Positions 1 to 9,396 of a DNA stretch of 64,000 nucleotides are shown here, one piece after another. This DNA is from Chryseobacterium sp. PMSZPI (GTDB taxonomy: Bacteria; Bacteroidota; Bacteroidia; Flavobacteriales; Weeksellaceae). The stretch is taken from the NCBI RefSeq assembly GCF_002835665.1, contig NZ_PIZV01000036.1, forward strand, positions 1 through 64,000, written 5' to 3'. The position numbers were made by a program, and so were the translations under genes. Each line of letters begins with the position of its first letter. The stretch's first letter is position 1. Under the pieces are notes generated by a model. It saw nothing but the letters and a program-made list of their open reading frames with translations, was not told the origin of the DNA and ran no database searches.

Positions 1-3000
1 CAGATTATCTGTTTTCTTTACAACAAATCTTCCTTTAGGGTCATACAAGGCTCCACTTGTTTGGGTTTGTGAGTCTAAACTATTGCTGACTATCTTCTGG
101 GTCATATTTCCGAAACCATCATAATTATACGTCTCAAGCAAATATCCTGTGTTATCACGATTCCAGTTTTTTAAGGTTTTTAACAAATTGTTTTCATAAA
201 TGTACTCTTCCTTAGCCGACTTAGTATCTCCATAAGCCTGTACTACATCAACTTTAGATTTTGGACGCCCAATATAATAATTGGATCCAATACCAGATGG
301 ATTATGAATATATTCAAAGGTGGAAGTCGTTGTAGAATATCCGCCATTGATCGTAGATATAGTTTGAGCAGGAAGATAATAGTTTCCATAAGTAATAGTG
401 CTTTCTGTAATAGTACCTGTCAGAAAATCTTTAGCCCTGGTATTTTCAGGAAGTATTGCTTTTACAACCTTTGGTTTGTCAACTTCGGCCACTACAGAAA
501 CCTCCTGTCCATTGACCTGTTGGTAAGTCTTATAAATTACAGATTTAAGACCTAACAGTTGGGTATTACTTTCAGACAGATCTGTAGGAAAGACCTTAGA
601 TTCATCATTGGTTTTGATTGACCATTCCTTTACAGGTACTCCTTCATTTAATGAATTTATTTCTGTTCCACTCCATATTTTTGTGTTTTCAAATCCATCT
701 GCATACCAAGATGAACGAGCTGTCTGATGATATCCTATAATCCCTTTTCCTTGTAAATGAGCAGTCAATCCCCTATACCTGAAATCTTGTTTTCTGCTTT
801 CCTGTCTAAGTTGTGACACAGCATAAGATTGATCCGACCTGCTTAAAGATACATAGGGATAGTATTCTTTTTTATTTTTTTTGTAAAAATTAGGATTAAT
901 TATATTCTCAGGAATGACTTCCAGGTAATCAACATACGTAGTAATTCCTCCTTGAGCAATGGATTGGATCCGAGATAAATTTCCGATGGAAGAAGGAGCT
1001 TTAAGTTTATGAACTCTTTCTTTCCAAAATAAAAACACATCATAATAGTTATTATTAGCCTTTATTTGTGCAGTAATAGGAGCAAATATTCCATATTCAT
1101 TCCAATTGAGTGTTGTATAGGGTGTTCCCTTCTTCTTGAATACAGAAAACTCAAGGCTTTTATCTATCTGATACCCATTAGATGTATAAGTAGCAATCTC
1201 ATATCCAAATTCTCTGTAATTTGAATTTCCGTTTGAATTTTGTTGTCCAATTTTATTATAAGAATATGTAAAGACAATATCTGACTTTCCATCTTTATTA
1301 ATATCAGAAATAGAATAGAAATAACGGTCAACCAGAGATCCACTGGAAGAACCTCCTTTTCTGAATTTGATAAAGTCTGTTTTAAAAAAATTATCAAATC
1401 CTTTTCCTGTGCCTAAATAAAATCTCCAACTATCAGCATCCTTATTATCTGTTGTTGGAATTGTAAAGTCAAGAATACCATCTCCATTAAAATCTCCAAA
1501 CAATATTGGAGTTTCGGAATCTTTGTTTTCAAGAAGATTCCCGGAAAATTTGATTTTTTTCAAATATTCAGTAGGAGCTGTTTTTATAAATTCAAATACC
1601 GTATAAGTTGTACCGGACACATTAATAATATCTACCTTTCCATCACCATCAATATCCATATACCTTTGGTCTGTATAAGAGTTTTCATCCAATCCCCAAT
1701 TTCCTGAATAAGTTGAAACAGGAGTATTTGGGTTTTTCAAATCTACGATAAATCGATCAACAAATCCAATTCCTGAACCTCCACTCTTTAATGTAAGAAA
1801 TATATCAGAAATTCCATCGCCGTTGATATCTCCTTCATTTAAGCTAACATTACATGTTGTACATGATGTTGAAGGAATATTTTTTTCAAATACTTTAACA
1901 AAAGTATTATTTCTGAAAATATATCCTAAAATTTTACCATCATTATATTCAACAATACCATTGCCATTATATATTTGACCTTCTTCATCCAATAAAGTTC
2001 CTACAACTTTAGCATTGTCCGCAAAAGTTTTATTAGTGGAAATGTTTGACAAGGTTTCATTAAAAGCGCCTAGCTTTACAGTACCATTATTCATTACAAA
2101 ATCAAGATAAGAGTCTCCATTAAAATCTCCGGAGAGCTTCACATTCTCAAAACTTTCAGCATTGCCTGGAGCCGGAGCATATTCAAGATCTGGAGAAGTA
2201 GAAACGGGATAAGTAAAAGAAATTGGATTTGCGGGACTATTATCTGCATTATATTCGGTAATCTTATTAACAAACTGATAATTTGTTCCGCTTTTAAGGT
2301 AATCTATGGTATACCTTTTAAACTGATTTCCGTTTGAATTCACCTTAATTTCTGATAAAATCTTATTTTGTATATATTCTGAACCTTGTACATAAGTCTT
2401 TTCTTTCAAATCTCTATCAAAATAGGTGAAATCAATAGAATTAAAATGGGGCTTGCTCAGCATTTCATTTCCTCCCCACTCTATATTGTATATAATAGCG
2501 ATATTCGTAAAAGCAGTTTGAGAATAATTATATGAAATATAGTTTCCTTGTATATCTCTCCACTTTACAATATTGTACTCGATAGGAGTTCTGGCATTAC
2601 TAAGTCCTGAAGCGGTTGCTCCATACCATGCTTGCGAACCATCCTCAAAAGTAACTTCCCAATATTCAGGTCCTTGCCACACTTGTCCGATTACAGAACC
2701 AAAGGATTTTATTTTTATATTGGAATATTTCTCCGTAACATATTCCGCTCCATCTTTTCCATATTCTCCGGATTTTAAAATCAATTTTTGTCCATTGAAA
2801 CTGTAATAGTCAGAATAATCTAATTGGATCTTTTTAACCTCACCATCTTTTTCAATATTCTTTCCTATTCTTGAAATAGACGTAATTCCGGATAAATTCC
2901 ATCCATATCCGGCAATTCCGTTTCCTGAACCACTGGTATACATAAGATTTACTTGAGGAGCAACACTTTTCACTCCAGGAGGTAATGCAATCGGCAATGT

Positions 3001-3321
3001 AAATTGTAATTGTCCCGCTCCATTAACATCTATATTTCCTTTTGTATCATGAAAACTTTGTCCTGCCGGTGCAGACGTTCCACTTGGATTATTAGCTCCT
3101 GCATTGGAATCTACAGGACCTCCTCCTGCATTTTCTGTAGCAGGTCCGGGTTTAGCTATAAAAGGATTAGAAGTCGTTGATTTGGCTACAAAGCCCTGTG
3201 CAAGGATGACCGCCTGCGGATCCTGAACGGTACGGGATGTAGTTTCTGGCTGATACAGGATGGTCTGTGAAAAACCCATCACTGAACACAAAGACAGTAT
3301 AAAGGATGAAATAAATTTCAT
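1..3321 (-). CDS. SpvB/FG-GAP/RHS-type secreted protein (3' end outside window)
   Basis: An open frame runs from ATG at 3321 to the window edge (1107 codons, no stop), so the C-terminal part is missing. It starts with a signal peptide (MKFISSFILSLCSVMGFSQ). Residues about 90-330 read like the SpvB/TcdB N-terminal domain, with FTLPIALPPGVKSVAPQVNL followed by YTSGSGNGIAGYGWNLSG. At least five FG-GAP/VCBS calcium-type loops follow at about 395, 497, 555, 610 and 673 (GDFNGD, GDINGDG, DIDGDG, GDFNGDG, DINKDG). The visible end (YNYDGFGNMTQKI, YDPKGRF) has the YD/RHS style, so a long RHS tail and perhaps a variable C-terminal module probably continue beyond position 1. Secretion by Sec and then T9SS is inferred. 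Whether it is a toxin, an adhesin or a glycan-binding shell cannot be told without the C-terminus. Confidence 0.85.
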   Translation of the reverse strand, partial: MKFISSFILSLCSVMGFSQTILYQPETTSRTVQDPQAVILAQGFVAKSTTSNPFIAKPGPATENAGGGPVDSNAGANNPSGTSAPAGQSFHDTKGNIDVNGAGQLQFTLPIALPPGVKSVAPQVNLMYTSGSGNGIAGYGWNLSGITSISRIGKNIEKDGEVKKIQLDYSDYYSFNGQKLILKSGEYGKDGAEYVTEKYSNIKIKSFGSVIGQVWQGPEYWEVTFEDGSQAWYGATASGLSNARTPIEYNIVKWRDIQGNYISYNYSQTAFTNIAIIYNIEWGGNEMLSKPHFNSIDFTYFDRDLKEKTYVQGSEYIQNKILSEIKVNSNGNQFKRYTIDYLKSGTNYQFVNKITEYNADNSPANPISFTYPVSTSPDLEYAPAPGNAESFENVKLSGDFNGDSYLDFVMNNGTVKLGAFNETLSNISTNKTFADNAKVVGTLLDEEGQIYNGNGIVEYNDGKILGYIFRNNTFVKVFEKNIPSTSCTTCNVSLNEGDINGDGISDIFLTLKSGGSGIGFVDRFIVDLKNPNTPVSTYSGNWGLDENSYTDQRYMDIDGDGKVDIINVSGTTYTVFEFIKTAPTEYLKKIKFSGNLLENKDSETPILFGDFNGDGILDFTIPTTDNKDADSWRFYLGTGKGFDNFFKTDFIKFRKGGSSSGSLVDRYFYSISDINKDGKSDIVFTYSYNKIGQQNSNGNSNYREFGYEIATYTSNGYQIDKSLEFSVFKKKGTPYTTLNWNEYGIFAPITAQIKANNNYYDVFLFWKERVHKLKAPSSIGNLSRIQSIAQGGITTYVDYLEVIPENIINPNFYKKNKKEYYPYVSLSRSDQSYAVSQLRQESRKQDFRYRGLTAHLQGKGIIGYHQTARSSWYADGFENTKIWSGTEINSLNEGVPVKEWSIKTNDESKVFPTDLSESNTQLLGLKSVIYKTYQQVNGQEVSVVAEVDKPKVVKAILPENTRAKDFLTGTITESTITYGNYYLPAQTISTINGGYSTTTSTFEYIHNPSGIGSNYYIGRPKSKVDVVQAYGDTKSAKEEYIYENNLLKTLKNWNRDNTGYLLETYNYDGFGNMTQKIVSNSLDSQTQTSGALYDPKGRFVVKKTDNL

Positions 3322-3449
3322 ATTTGTATTAGTTGTTTAAATGATAATTGATGAATGATCGTTGATAAGTAGAAACCGTATGAGATGCAGAGAAAGAATA
3401 ATTTTAAAATCTTTCAATGCTTCAATCTTTAAATTTCTTTCCTTATCTT

Positions 3450-3929
3450 CTATCTTTTGGTAACATTTCGACCAAAGACTCTTCCGTCCTTCAATGTAAA
3501 ACGCAGAATATAAACACCCCAGTCGTATCCGGTCATGTTAATCTTAACCTGACGATTTAGCCCGGGTGCATTTTGTTGTTGAAACTTCCAATGAACGGTA
3601 CTATGTTGGTAGAGTGATACAGATTCTATTAAACTGTCTACTTCTTCTGTCCAGTCAATCGTTAAATACTCATTTACCGGAACAGGATATAATCTGATCT
3701 GTTTCCAAAATGTTTTTTCATCAATGGCAGGAGCCTGTTGGGTAATGGCAGCCGTTTTTTCTTGTAATTTCATTTCTTTCGGAATAGCCTCTTCAGCTTT
3801 TTTGGCTGCGGCATTAGTTCCTCTGTATCTCTGATTTCCGGCTTCGTCGTATTTGAAATAGACTTCTGTTTGTGAAAAACCTAGAAATCCTATTAGAAGA
3901 GAGAATATAGAAAGTAGTTTTCTTTTCAT
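3450..3929 (-). CDS. Small secreted protein with T9SS sorting domain
   Basis: 159 aa with an N-terminal signal peptide (MKRKLLSIFSLLIGFLGFSQ). Right after it comes a single YD-like motif (FKYDEAGNQRYRG) that resembles one RHS repeat unit. A lysine/alanine/glutamate-rich linker follows, then a C-terminal domain starting at LYPVPVNEYLTIDW and ending VYILRFTLKDGRVFGRNVTKR, which matches the type A sorting-domain pattern (YPxPxxxxL...GxYxL). It therefore looks like T9SS cargo with almost no body between signal and sorting domain. It lies 128 bp upstream of the SpvB/RHS gene on the same strand and may be co-transcribed with it. A role as partner of the large protein is inference from position and the shared YD motif. 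Confidence 0.75.
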   Translation of the reverse strand: MKRKLLSIFSLLIGFLGFSQTEVYFKYDEAGNQRYRGTNAAAKKAEEAIPKEMKLQEKTAAITQQAPAIDEKTFWKQIRLYPVPVNEYLTIDWTEEVDSLIESVSLYQHSTVHWKFQQQNAPGLNRQVKINMTGYDWGVYILRFTLKDGRVFGRNVTKR

Positions 3930-4084
3930 CTGGATATTATTTTGTCTTTAATGAATTTTATGAGGTTTAAAAAAGAGCATTTTATCGAATAAAATCACTG
4001 CATTATTTTCCAGATTCTTTATTCCGTTATGCTTCTTTAGAATAACAGAGATCCTGAATATATTGCAAGATTTCTTTATTGATG

Positions 4085-5017
4085 CTATTTTTGAGCAGAT
4101 AAAAGCTTTTGAACCTGTTTCTCCATTTTTTCAATCTTTTCAGATTGTGATTTTAGAGTTTGGTTTTCTTCCTGAAGTTTTTTGATTTCCTTATTTTGTT
4201 GTATAGAATAAAGGGTTAGCTCTTCGATTTTCTGTAATAACTTAATCTGAAACTCACCAACATTTACACCTTCTTTTTCCATTACTTTTGCAGAAGCAAT
4301 TTCAGGAAGGTGCTTTTTCATTTTGATATGTTTTTCAATATCCTCTAATCTGGGTAAATTATAGCTTTCTTCAAATACAAAATCTGCTGTAGGGGTTAAA
4401 GTAATTTTCATTTCCTTTGCTTCAAATTTTCCAAACAGTAATGCATTTCCGTTCTCTCCATTGATTACAAATGACTTTAACCAGTCCCAATCAGTATTAC
4501 CAGCATTTCTTGGAGCAATATGTAATGTTTTTCTACTATCATCAGGAGTGTGAAAAATCCATGAATTACTTCCTGTACTAATAAAATCACTGAATCTAGC
4601 ATTTCCATTAACATTAAGCTTAACTAAAGGAGAATCTCCCTCTATATCATTATCATTAATATAGCCTATTCTTACTTTTCCATCACTAGACTGCATAACA
4701 AGCCGACTCCAACTTCCCCATTGGGGATCATTTGATAAAGCATTTCTATAAAAAACCCCTCCATCATTAAAGTTTAGTTGATGATTCTTATTTCCTGAAT
4801 TATCATTCCAAGGAGCAATCGTTAGCATTCCAGAATAATTACCTGTACCTGGAACGCCTACTACATCTCTGAATTTAAATTCTGCCTTGAGCTCACCTTT
4901 ATAGACAGATGGTAAATCATTAATACTCCTGGTATCATGAATAGTTAGGCCTCCTGCGTTTTGAGCATAAATTAGACTTGAAAATATTGTTCCAGCAATT
5001 AGTAATGTTCGTTTCAT
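4085..5017 (-). CDS. Tail-fibre-like secreted protein (pyocin-knob and coiled coil)
   Basis: 310 aa with a signal peptide (MKRTLLIAGTIFSSLIYAQN). Residues about 25-105 (SINDLPSVYKGELKAEF, then GMLTIAPW and WGSWSRLV) resemble the pyocin-knob fold of phage tail fibres. The C-terminal half contains FEESYNLPRLEDIEKHIK and KKHLPEIASAKVMEKEGVNV, the layout of Bacteroidota proteins carrying an endosialidase-chaperone-like module, followed by a coiled coil at about 265-310. The signal peptide argues for a cell-surface trimeric fibre rather than a phage part, and no phage genes are nearby. A TAnnTTTG box lies upstream at 5096-5103. Function unknown. Confidence 0.7.
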   Translation of the reverse strand: MKRTLLIAGTIFSSLIYAQNAGGLTIHDTRSINDLPSVYKGELKAEFKFRDVVGVPGTGNYSGMLTIAPWNDNSGNKNHQLNFNDGGVFYRNALSNDPQWGSWSRLVMQSSDGKVRIGYINDNDIEGDSPLVKLNVNGNARFSDFISTGSNSWIFHTPDDSRKTLHIAPRNAGNTDWDWLKSFVINGENGNALLFGKFEAKEMKITLTPTADFVFEESYNLPRLEDIEKHIKMKKHLPEIASAKVMEKEGVNVGEFQIKLLQKIEELTLYSIQQNKEIKKLQEENQTLKSQSEKIEKMEKQVQKLLSAQK

Positions 5018-5095
5018 ATAATAGTATATAAGTTTATTTTAAAATTGAAAAAATTGAGATATTTCTAATCAATAGTGAATTGTGTTTTAATTTTG

Positions 5096-5103
5096 CAAAG
5101 GTA
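5096..5103 (-). promoter_or_regulatory. Bacteroidota -7 promoter box
   Basis: Reads TACCTTTG on the minus strand, a perfect TAnnTTTG box, 79 bp upstream of the tail-fibre-like gene start at 5017. The rest of 5018-5342 holds only this box and the Pit terminator. Confidence 0.6.
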
Positions 5104-5294
5104 GTAAAATGCATATCTAAAACCAGCACAAACGCTTTAGTATTAAACATTTTAACATACATCATTAATTTTAAAAATACAATAAATAACAATCACAAAA
5201 TGATGTTATTTTTTAAACAATAAATAACCATTTTGTGAAAATTAAGCTTAACAACCTTTATAATTTAGCTGATGGGTAAAGTATAAAAACAAAA

Positions 5295-5320
5295 AAACTT
5301 TGCCCTCGCGGACAAAGTTT
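5295..5320 (-). terminator. Rho-independent terminator after Pit gene
   Basis: AAACTTTG (5295-5302) pairs with CAAAGTTT (5313-5320) around a GC-rich loop. The minus strand runs into a T tract just after, directly downstream of the phosphate transporter stop at 5343. Confidence 0.75.
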
Positions 5321-5342
5321 ATATAATAATATGATTTGTATT

Positions 5343-6485
5343 TTAAGAAAAGAAAGTCACCAAAAGATAAGTAATTCCTGCTACAATAGCTGAAATTGGA
5401 ATGGTTAATACCCAAGCCCAAAGTAAGCTTACCGTAATCCCCCATCTTACTGCTGAAACTCTTTTTGTCAATCCTACCCCGATGATAGAACCTGTAATCG
5501 TATGTGTTGTAGATACAGGAATACCAAAGTGGTCTGTGATAAATAAAGTAATTGCTCCTGCAGTTTCGGCACTTACCCCTTCCAATGAAGTTACTTTTGT
5601 AATTTTAGTCCCCATTGTTTTGATAATTTTCCAACCACCGCTCATCGTTCCTAAACCAATTGCTAAGAACGATACCAAAGGAACCCAAAGGTAATGTTGA
5701 GCAAAATAATCGAAACGCCCAGCAGCAGGGATATTCAAATAAACCGGATCGTGAAGCATTTCCACATGATAGTAAATTAATGCCGCTCCAATGATCCCCA
5801 TTACTTTTTGCGCATCATTCAAACCATGACCTAAGCTGAATAAAGCCGAAGAAGCCAACTGTAATCTTTTGAAAGACTGATCTGCTTTATGAGGATTTGA
5901 TCTTTTATAAAGGTGAATAATAATCAGTGTAATGATAACGGAGATAATCATCCCTATAATCGGTGCCATGAAAATGAACAAGAAGATAGGAATTACTTTA
6001 TCAAACTTGACAACACTTTGGTGAGTTACCTGGGCGAAAGCTTCCTTAGCCGTTTCCCAAAAGCCTAATCCCGGTTGCGCTGCTGCCACATCATGATAAT
6101 CCATCATAAAAGCATGCATTAATGCCGCTCCTAAAAACCCTCCGATCAACGTATGCGACGATGATGAAGGAATCCCAAACCACCATGTCAAAAGGTTCCA
6201 GGCAATGGCTGCTACAAGACCGGAAAATATAACTTCCAGTGTGATAAAGTTCTCGTTAACTGTTTTGGCAATTGTATTACCAATTTTGAATTCTCCAATA
6301 ATATAAGCAGCGATAAAGAAAGCCGCAAAGTTCCAAAGCGCCGCCCAAAGTACAGCCTGGAATGGAGTCAAAACTTTTGTAGAAACTATAGTTGCAATTG
6401 AGTTGGCCGCATCATGAAAACCATTGATATAATCGAAGATCAGAGCCAATCCAATAATAACTACAAGTAAAATCGGAAATTCCAT
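5343..6485 (-). CDS. Inorganic phosphate transporter, Pit family
   Basis: 380 aa integral membrane protein of the PiT/PHO-4 family, which moves phosphate (often as a metal-phosphate) into the cell with a proton or sodium. The two family half-repeats are visible: YINGFHDAANSIAT near residue 20, and SLGHGLNDAQKVMG in the second half. A late segment (DHFGIPVSTTHTITGSIIGVGL) repeats the family's S(S/T)xH pattern, also seen earlier as FGIPSSSSHTLIGG. About ten hydrophobic segments are evident. The DUF47 gene ends 18 bp upstream on the same strand, the usual two-gene pit operon. Length is normal for the short bacterial form. Confidence 0.93.
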   Translation of the reverse strand: MEFPILLVVIIGLALIFDYINGFHDAANSIATIVSTKVLTPFQAVLWAALWNFAAFFIAAYIIGEFKIGNTIAKTVNENFITLEVIFSGLVAAIAWNLLTWWFGIPSSSSHTLIGGFLGAALMHAFMMDYHDVAAAQPGLGFWETAKEAFAQVTHQSVVKFDKVIPIFLFIFMAPIIGMIISVIITLIIIHLYKRSNPHKADQSFKRLQLASSALFSLGHGLNDAQKVMGIIGAALIYYHVEMLHDPVYLNIPAAGRFDYFAQHYLWVPLVSFLAIGLGTMSGGWKIIKTMGTKITKVTSLEGVSAETAGAITLFITDHFGIPVSTTHTITGSIIGVGLTKRVSAVRWGITVSLLWAWVLTIPISAIVAGITYLLVTFFS

Positions 6486-6502
6486 TGTTTGTTATGTATT
6501 GT

Positions 6503-7141
6503 TTAGGCGTATTTAATCATGATGTTCTCAATCGTATTGGCAACATCTTCTGCTTTATCTGTTACGATTTCAAGATAGTTCAGTACAGACGAAACTTTAA
6601 TGATATTGATGGCATCATTCGTTTCAAATAATTCTACCATTGAATTGGAAAGCAAATCATCTGCAATATTTTCAATTGAATTCACTTTAATACAAGCCTC
6701 TTTTACCTGCTCCATATTTTTGAACCCTTTAAGGTTTTTCATCGCATTCTGAATTTCAAGACATGCTTTATGAATCAATAAAGAGAAGTCTGAATAAGCC
6801 TTCATCTCAGGAGATTTGTACAAGAAAATATATTTTGTAGAAGCGTAAATATAATCCGCGATATCATCTAATCCTGTTGCTAATGTGTGAATATCTTCAC
6901 GATCAAAAGGAGTAATAAAGTTTTTCCCTAATTCTACGAAAATTTCGTGAGTAAGCTCATCATTTTTATGTTCGAAGTCACTCATCTTCTTTAACATTGA
7001 ATCATCATTAAGATCGAAATCCTTGATTCCGGCATTGAATTCTTCAGACATTGCCACTAGGTTTTCAGTTACCTTTTCAAAAAGTACAAAGAAGATTTTA
7101 TCTTTTGGTTGAAAAGCGTGGAAAATATTACCAATTCCCAT
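6503..7141 (-). CDS. DUF47/PhoU-like phosphate transport regulator
   Basis: 212 aa, all-helical, resembling the DUF47 family distantly related to PhoU. It begins MGIGNIFHAFQPKDKIFFVLFE. Acidic helix pairs carry the ExxxD-type metal-binding residues typical of this fold (DFEHKNDELTHEIFVELG; DREDIHTLATGLDDIADYIY). Members of the family sit immediately upstream of pit genes, as here (17-bp gap), and are thought to control phosphate flow through the transporter. No signal peptide or membrane segment; cytoplasmic. Confidence 0.9.
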   Translation of the reverse strand: MGIGNIFHAFQPKDKIFFVLFEKVTENLVAMSEEFNAGIKDFDLNDDSMLKKMSDFEHKNDELTHEIFVELGKNFITPFDREDIHTLATGLDDIADYIYASTKYIFLYKSPEMKAYSDFSLLIHKACLEIQNAMKNLKGFKNMEQVKEACIKVNSIENIADDLLSNSMVELFETNDAINIIKVSSVLNYLEIVTDKAEDVANTIENIMIKYA

Positions 7142-7250
7142 TTTTTAGTATTTATAATTCGTGTGCAAATTTCTTAAAAAAGGATTGTACGTGAAACTAT
7201 ATAACATTAAGTTTTGTTAACATTACATTAACCCTTGATTATCAAATAAA

Positions 7251-7274
7251 AAAACCGACATTACTGCCGGTTTT
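7251..7274 (-). terminator. Terminator after DEAD-box helicase gene
   Basis: AAAACCG (7251-7257) pairs with CGGTTTT (7268-7274). On the minus strand a T-rich run follows, directly downstream of the helicase stop at 7293. Confidence 0.7.
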
Positions 7275-7292
7275 GTATGGTATTAAGAAGGT

Positions 7293-8984
7293 TTAGTTTG
7301 CTACTTCAGCCCTCATATCTTTTCCTTTGAACTTCATGGATTGAATATTGCTTAAAACATTGTCTTTAAACGATTTTTCAACTTCGAAGAAGGAGAATTT
7401 CTCTAAAATTTCAATATCACCGATTTCAGCTCTTTTCTTGCTCTTTCCGCCAGCAGTAGCTTTGTTGATAATATCTAAAACATCAAGTTTCTTTAAGTGG
7501 TCTTTTTTACCCAAGTTGAAGAAGAATCTTACCATGTTTTCATCTCTTCTTCTTGGTTTTCCACCACGATCTCTGTCTCTTCCACGATCTCCTCTGTCTC
7601 TGTCGCGACCTCTATCTCTGTCACGTCTGTCTCTTCTTGAGTAGTCGTCATCTCTGCTGCTCAATTTCTGCTCAACAAGGTCATGCTTGTCTTTGTAGTA
7701 TAAAGCAAGGTCTTTCAATTGGAATTGCAGCAACTGATGCACCAATTCTTCTTTAGTAAAGTTGCTTAGATCCGGAATTAAGCTATCATCAAACTCGAAA
7801 AGATCTTCGTGCTCCGTCAATAATTTTTCGAATACACCTCCTACCTGAGCTTTGATAATATCATCACCTGTAGGAATTGTTCTTTCGTGGATTTCAATTT
7901 TTGTAGCAGATTTGATTTGTTTCAATTTTCTGCTTTCCTCAGGCTTAATCAGAGCCATAGAAATACCATCTCTTCCTGCTCTACCTGTTCTTCCACTTCT
8001 GTGAACAAATACTTCAGGATCATCAGGTAAAGAAAAATGGATAACGTGCGTCAGAGAGTTTACATCCAATCCTCTTGCTGCAACGTCTGTTGCCACAAGG
8101 ATATCAATGTTTTTCAATCTGAATTTCTTCATTACCGTATCTCTCTGCGCTTGAGAAAGATCCCCATGAAGGGCATCAGCTGCATAACCGTTCTGCATCA
8201 AGAAATCAGCAACCTCCTGAGTCTCCATTCTTGTTCTACAGAAAATAATGGAATACTGGTTAGGGTTTGCATCGATTAATCTTTTCAATGCTTCTTTTTT
8301 CTGGCGGTATCCTACCACATAATATTCGTGAGTAATGTTCTTCTTCACTTCGTTGATAGAACCTACTGAAATACGGTGTGGCTTTGTAAGATAATTTTTG
8401 GAAATTCTTTCCACTTCTTTATTCATCGTAGCCGAGAATAAGAAAGTTTGTTTTGTTTCCGGAGTTTCGCTCAAGATGGTTTCCAATTCATCCTTGAATC
8501 CCATAGAAAGCATTTCATCAGCTTCGTCTAATACTAACCAATGAATGGCAGAAAAGTCTAGTGCCTTTCTGTTGATAAGATCAATTACTCTTCCCGGAGT
8601 TCCCACAATAATCTGTGGTTTATCCTTCAAAGATCTCATTTGCTCTACAATACTACTTCCACCATAAACCGCAGTTGTTTTGATGTCCTTCATATACTTA
8701 GAGTAATTCTTTATGTCCTTCGAAATCTGAAGACATAATTCCCGTGTCGGACAAAGCACCAATAATTGGATTTTGCGACTCGTATCGTCAATCATATCCA
8801 AAATCGGAAGCGAAAACGCTGCTGTTTTGCCTGTCCCTGTCTGCGCAAGTGCGATCAAGTCGCGAATATCTGAAAGAATAAAAGGGATAGTCTGTTTTTG
8901 GATTTCTGTTGGGCTTTCGTAGCCCAGTTCGCCAATTGCCTTAAGGATATCAGGACTTAAATTGGTTTCCGTAAATAAATTCAT
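7293..8984 (-). CDS. DEAD-box ATP-dependent RNA helicase with DbpA-type RNA-binding domain
   Basis: 563 aa. All core motifs are visible in order: Q-motif (YESPTEIQKQTIP), Walker A (AQTGTGKT), PTREL, VLDEADEML, SAT, and the C-terminal HRSGRTGRAGRDG. Residues about 450-480 form a hydrophilic Arg/Asp/Gly-rich linker (repeats of RDRDRG), and the last 80 residues (from MVRFFFNLGKKDHL) look like the DbpA/CsdA RNA-binding domain. Proteins of this layout unwind structured RNA during ribosome assembly and cold adaptation. Single gene with its own -7 box and terminator. The linker is encoded by a near-repetitive stretch at about 7545-7640. Confidence 0.95.
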   Translation of the reverse strand: MNLFTETNLSPDILKAIGELGYESPTEIQKQTIPFILSDIRDLIALAQTGTGKTAAFSLPILDMIDDTSRKIQLLVLCPTRELCLQISKDIKNYSKYMKDIKTTAVYGGSSIVEQMRSLKDKPQIIVGTPGRVIDLINRKALDFSAIHWLVLDEADEMLSMGFKDELETILSETPETKQTFLFSATMNKEVERISKNYLTKPHRISVGSINEVKKNITHEYYVVGYRQKKEALKRLIDANPNQYSIIFCRTRMETQEVADFLMQNGYAADALHGDLSQAQRDTVMKKFRLKNIDILVATDVAARGLDVNSLTHVIHFSLPDDPEVFVHRSGRTGRAGRDGISMALIKPEESRKLKQIKSATKIEIHERTIPTGDDIIKAQVGGVFEKLLTEHEDLFEFDDSLIPDLSNFTKEELVHQLLQFQLKDLALYYKDKHDLVEQKLSSRDDDYSRRDRRDRDRGRDRDRGDRGRDRDRGGKPRRRDENMVRFFFNLGKKDHLKKLDVLDIINKATAGGKSKKRAEIGDIEILEKFSFFEVEKSFKDNVLSNIQSMKFKGKDMRAEVAN

Positions 8985-9004
8985 TAACTATTTTAAAATT
9001 TTTG

Positions 9005-9012
9005 CAAAGATA
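9005..9012 (-). promoter_or_regulatory. -7 promoter box of helicase gene
   Basis: TATCTTTG on the minus strand, 20 bp before the helicase start codon. The remaining intergenic stretch to 9396 is extremely AT-rich, and no gene or hairpin was recognised in it. Confidence 0.6.
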
Positions 9013-9396
9013 CAATAAATATTTGACTTGTTTTTGAACAAAGTTTTAAATATACAAACTTAAATTCAGAATCTTTTAATATATTTTTAATTTTTTGAAA
9101 ATTAAATCCAAAAAAACAAGCCTTAGGTTAAAAACTTGTTAAACATTATTTTTTTTTATTAAATTGGATTAATTTTTTCTGTGTTATTTATGAATTTTCA
9201 AAAATAAAACCATGAAACGCAAATTTTTCTTTTTAATATTTACTTTTAGAGACCTCAAACATACACCCTACTCCCCATCATTTAAACCTCTAATGAGATA
9301 TGAATAGTTTTATGTAATTTTGAATTGAAAGGCACAAAATAAAAACAACCAGTTGCCAATAAAAAATAATCACAATAATAAAACACCCAACAAAAT

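Noticed and set aside
4085..5017. Prophage tail region
   Set aside because: Only one fibre-like gene, with a Sec signal peptide, and no capsid, terminase or lysis genes around it.
5248..5445. 65-aa frame overlapping the Pit 3' end
   Set aside because: It crosses the Pit terminator in another frame; no start signal or protein pattern.
7545..7640. Simple-sequence repeat as a separate element
   Set aside because: It encodes the RD/RG-rich linker of the helicase in frame.
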